A stretch of 64,000 bases of DNA from CAVSSX01 sp963730735. GTDB lineage: Bacteria > Actinomycetota > Acidimicrobiia > Acidimicrobiales > RAAP-2. A program made the translations under genes and the position numbers. The notes beneath the pieces were generated by a model that did not search any database, was not told the DNA's origin, and saw nothing but the letters and a program-made list of their open reading frames with translations. How positions within the stretch are numbered: the stretch's first letter is position 1; the number at the start of each line of letters is the position of its first letter. The stretch is from NCBI GenBank assembly GCA_963730735.1, contig CAVSSX010000007.1, positions 434,001-498,000 on the forward strand, given 5' to 3'. Shown piece after piece: positions 62,060 to 64,000 of this stretch.

Positions 62060-62383
62060 GGTCCAGGCGCCGGGGGTACCGACGGTGGCGACGGTCGGAG
62101 CTGGTCGGCTGGCCGACGTCAATCTGGCGCCGGACATGTCGCGCTGCCGGGCGGAGGGACGCTCCAAGAACTGGCCAATGGAGTGGCCGGTTGGGCACTC
62201 GTGCTGGCGCTGGTCGCCCTGGTGATCGGGGCGGCGGCCTGGGCCCTCGGGGCCCATGCGCAGAACTACCAGCAGTCGATGGTGGGCGGCGGGCGGTCCT
62301 CGTCTCGGGCTGGCCGCCCTCCTCTCGGGGCGGCCCCGGCCCTCATCAATTTCTTCTTCCACGCCGGCACCGGCCTCCACTGA
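62060..62383 (+). pseudogene. DUF6112-like small membrane protein, possible conjugation pilin (start uncertain)
   Basis: About 100 residues. LPGGGTLQELANGVAGWALV, then LALVALVIGAAAWALGAHAQ and NYQQSMVG, form the conserved first helix and loop of the actinobacterial DUF6112 proteins. A second helix ends APALINFFFHAGTGLH. These two-helix proteins lead conjugation/type IV secretion clusters in actinobacteria and have been compared to VirB2/TrbC pilins. At least one indel lies near 62290. The start may be GTG 62085, with AAGGAG further upstream. Confidence 0.55.
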
Positions 62384-62400
62384 CCGTCGCCCGGACCGAT

Positions 62401-63700
62401 GACGCCAGCCCTGGCCCCGGACGCCCGGATCGACGCGCTGAACCCGCTCTGCCAAGCGGTCAGCGCCGGGTCGTCGGGGGCCGACGCGGGGCGAGCGCCA
62501 TCCTCACGGCGATGGCGTCGTGGGTGGTCTCGGGCGCCGCCTGGCTCCTCGACCAGCTCGGCGGGGCGCCGGCCAGTTCGACGATGATCGACGTGTCGGC
62601 GTCGTGGTCGACCACCCACTACCAGGTGATGGCGGTCATCGCCGGGGCCGCCGCCGCTCCGCTCCTCCTCGGAGCGATGCTCCAGGCGATCTATCGCCAG
62701 AGCACCGAGCACCTGGTGCGGGCCGCCCTCGCGCATCTTCCGCTGGCGTTCCTTCTGTCCGGCGACGCGTCGTACTGGTCCGCCTGTCACTGGCCGCCAC
62801 CGACGCCCTCTGCGCCACGGTGTCGCCGGCAACGGCGCCGACCTGGAGATGGCCCGGTCCGGTCTGGCGACCACGCTCCGTGGGGCAGGTCGCACCGGGG
62901 ACGAGGGCGCGCCGTCCTTCGTCGTCCTGCTGACCGGCCTGCTGGTGGCGGTCGGCGTGGTCCCGTGGGGATCGAGTCGGTCGTCCGGCGGCGCGGTCGA
63001 CGTCACGGTCCTCTTCCTGCCGTTGGCCTCCGGAGCCTGGGCTGCCCGGCGATCGCCGACTGGTGCCGGCGCCGGGTCGACACGCTGGCGGCGCTGGTGC
63101 TCTCCAAGTTCGTGATCGTGGCCATCCTGTCCCTGGCGACTGGGGCCATCGACTCGTCCGGTGGCTTTGCGACGGTGCTCTCTGGGGTGGCGCTGCTCAT
63201 CGTGGCGGCGTCCACCCCTTCACCCTGCTCCGCCTGATCCGATGATCGAGGGCGGAGCGGTGCAGCAGTCGGAGGGGGCCCGGCACCGGGTCCAGCAGTC
63301 GTTCGGGTCCTGCCGCGCTGGCGGCGAGCGCCGCCCTCCTGCACCGAACGGCACCGCTGCCGTCCACGGTCGGCACGGGATGCCGATGCGTTCGAGGGAC
63401 CCGGAGCGGAGGTCCCGCCGGCGCTCGGCGGAGCCGAGGGGCGACCCGGCGGGGGATCCTCGCACCAGTCGGGCGCATCGTCGTCCGCCAGCGGCGAGGC
63501 GCCGGCGGCCACGCCCGGGGCCATCCCGGAGCGGCGGGACCACCGGCGAGCAACGCCGCCTTCGAACGGGCGATGGCGGAGGGCCGACCGCGTCGGTGGA
63601 CGTGGTCCTCGACCGGCGTCCGGCGAGCCGTCAGGTGATCCGGCCCGTCCGGAGACGAACCGTCACCGGCCTTCCTGCCGACGAGCGGCGGCCTCTCCCT
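62401..63700 (+). pseudogene. TrbL/VirB6-like conjugal transfer membrane protein, frame broken
   Basis: Joined frames read AMASWVVSGAAWLLDQLGGA, SWSTTHYQVMAVIAGAAAAP then LLLGAMLQAIYRQSTEHLVR, APSFVVLLTGLLVAVGVVP, VTVLFLPLASGAW and RRRVDTLAALVLSKFVIVAI then LSLATGAIDSSGGFATVLSG, ending in PFTLLRLIP and GAVQQSEGARHRVQ. This multi-helix layout is the TrbL/VirB6-type inner-membrane channel component of actinobacterial conjugation clusters. Several indels break it, and the C-terminal limit is unclear. Confidence 0.65.
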
Positions 63701-63814
63701 GGGTCACCACGTCCTGGCTCGGGACTCGGCCGGGCCGGTGCTGCGATGGGCGCCGGGTCCGACGATCGGCCCGCAGCGCACGGCGGCGATCCGGACGAGA
63801 GTGACGGTGCGGGC

Positions 63815-64000
63815 CATGGATGGCATCGCGCGACCGGTCGGGCCACTTGAGCGGCGTGGGTGCGCCCCGGATGGCGCGGCGGCCAGATCGCCTCAGCGAC
63901 GGCGGGCGTCCTGGTGGCCGTGTCCGCGTGGCGTTCTTGGCCGACCATCCCGGGCGTCGTCCTCTCGGTGGTCGCCGACGCCGCCGCCCGGCGTTCGCCG
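63815..64000 (+). pseudogene. SCO6880-like conjugation protein, 5' part, frame broken and cut by window end
   Basis: RPVGPLERRG and, in another frame, GGQIASATAGVLVAVSAWRS followed by a second hydrophobic stretch (IPGVVLSVVADAAARR) resemble the N-terminus of SCO6880-family proteins. Those carry two membrane helices and a large cytoplasmic domain and follow TrbL in Streptomyces-type clusters. Only about 60 residues are visible, so the call rests partly on position. Confidence 0.4.

Overview
The window is a high-GC bacterial chromosome segment with gene content typical of Actinomycetota. Pointers are an HspR-type dnaK operon, two F420/FMN split-barrel (PPOX) proteins, a bifunctional-type dCTP deaminase, a membrane Fe-S oxidoreductase of the EtfD type, RegX3-like response regulators and Streptomyces-style conjugation proteins. 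An Acidimicrobiia-like lineage is my best guess, but that is inference. There is no rRNA, CRISPR array or insertion sequence.

Layout. 0-8.9 kb: the 3' end of a GH16 glycoside hydrolase, a DUF308 membrane protein, a dienelactone-hydrolase-like protein, an MFS exporter, a peroxiredoxin, an orphan response regulator, then a co-directional acyl-CoA group (PPOX, DUF2505, CoA transferase, MaoC hydratase). 8.9-14.9 kb: a secreted protein, an ABC-2 exporter pair, tRNA-Gly, dcd, an EtfD-like oxidoreductase and a second PPOX protein. 15-20 kb: a nitrogen module (type III glutamine synthetase, cyclic-nucleotide-binding protein, ammonium channel, PII) with a GlnR-like site before amtB. 20-27.6 kb: gpmA, then the stress operon dnaK-grpE-dnaJ-hspR-clpB. 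27.6-41.6 kb: nine purine genes (purA, D, B, C, S, Q, L, F, M) plus pyrE, with a small unknown gene and a PHP phosphoesterase interposed. 41.6-49.6 kb: DinB-like protein, SMxK serine hydrolase, 2OG-Fe(II) oxygenase, hemerythrin-like protein, small acidic protein, polar amino acid ABC transporter, NYN-domain protein and pentapeptide-repeat protein. 49.6-53.7 kb: tRNA-Phe, tRNA-Asp, an accessory stretch (ArsR-SRPBCC fusion, DUF1543, VOC, EthD, solitary DNA methyltransferase), then tRNA-Glu. 53.7-62 kb: ctaA/ctaB divergent pair, thioredoxin-like protein, ABC-2 exporter, serS and a SenX3/RegX3-like two-component system. 62-64 kb: the start of an actinobacterial conjugation/type IV secretion cluster (DUF6112 pilin-like, TrbL/VirB6-like, SCO6880-like), cut by the window end.

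Sequence quality matters. Up to about 52.6 kb reading frames are nearly all intact, with single-base breaks in clpB, purM and a 2OG oxygenase. From about 52.7 kb to the end almost every gene is broken by several single-base indels, including genes expected to be essential such as serS. Protein similarity continues across the breaks in another frame, so I read this as poor consensus sequence rather than decay. Those entries are marked as pseudogene because their frames are broken as given.
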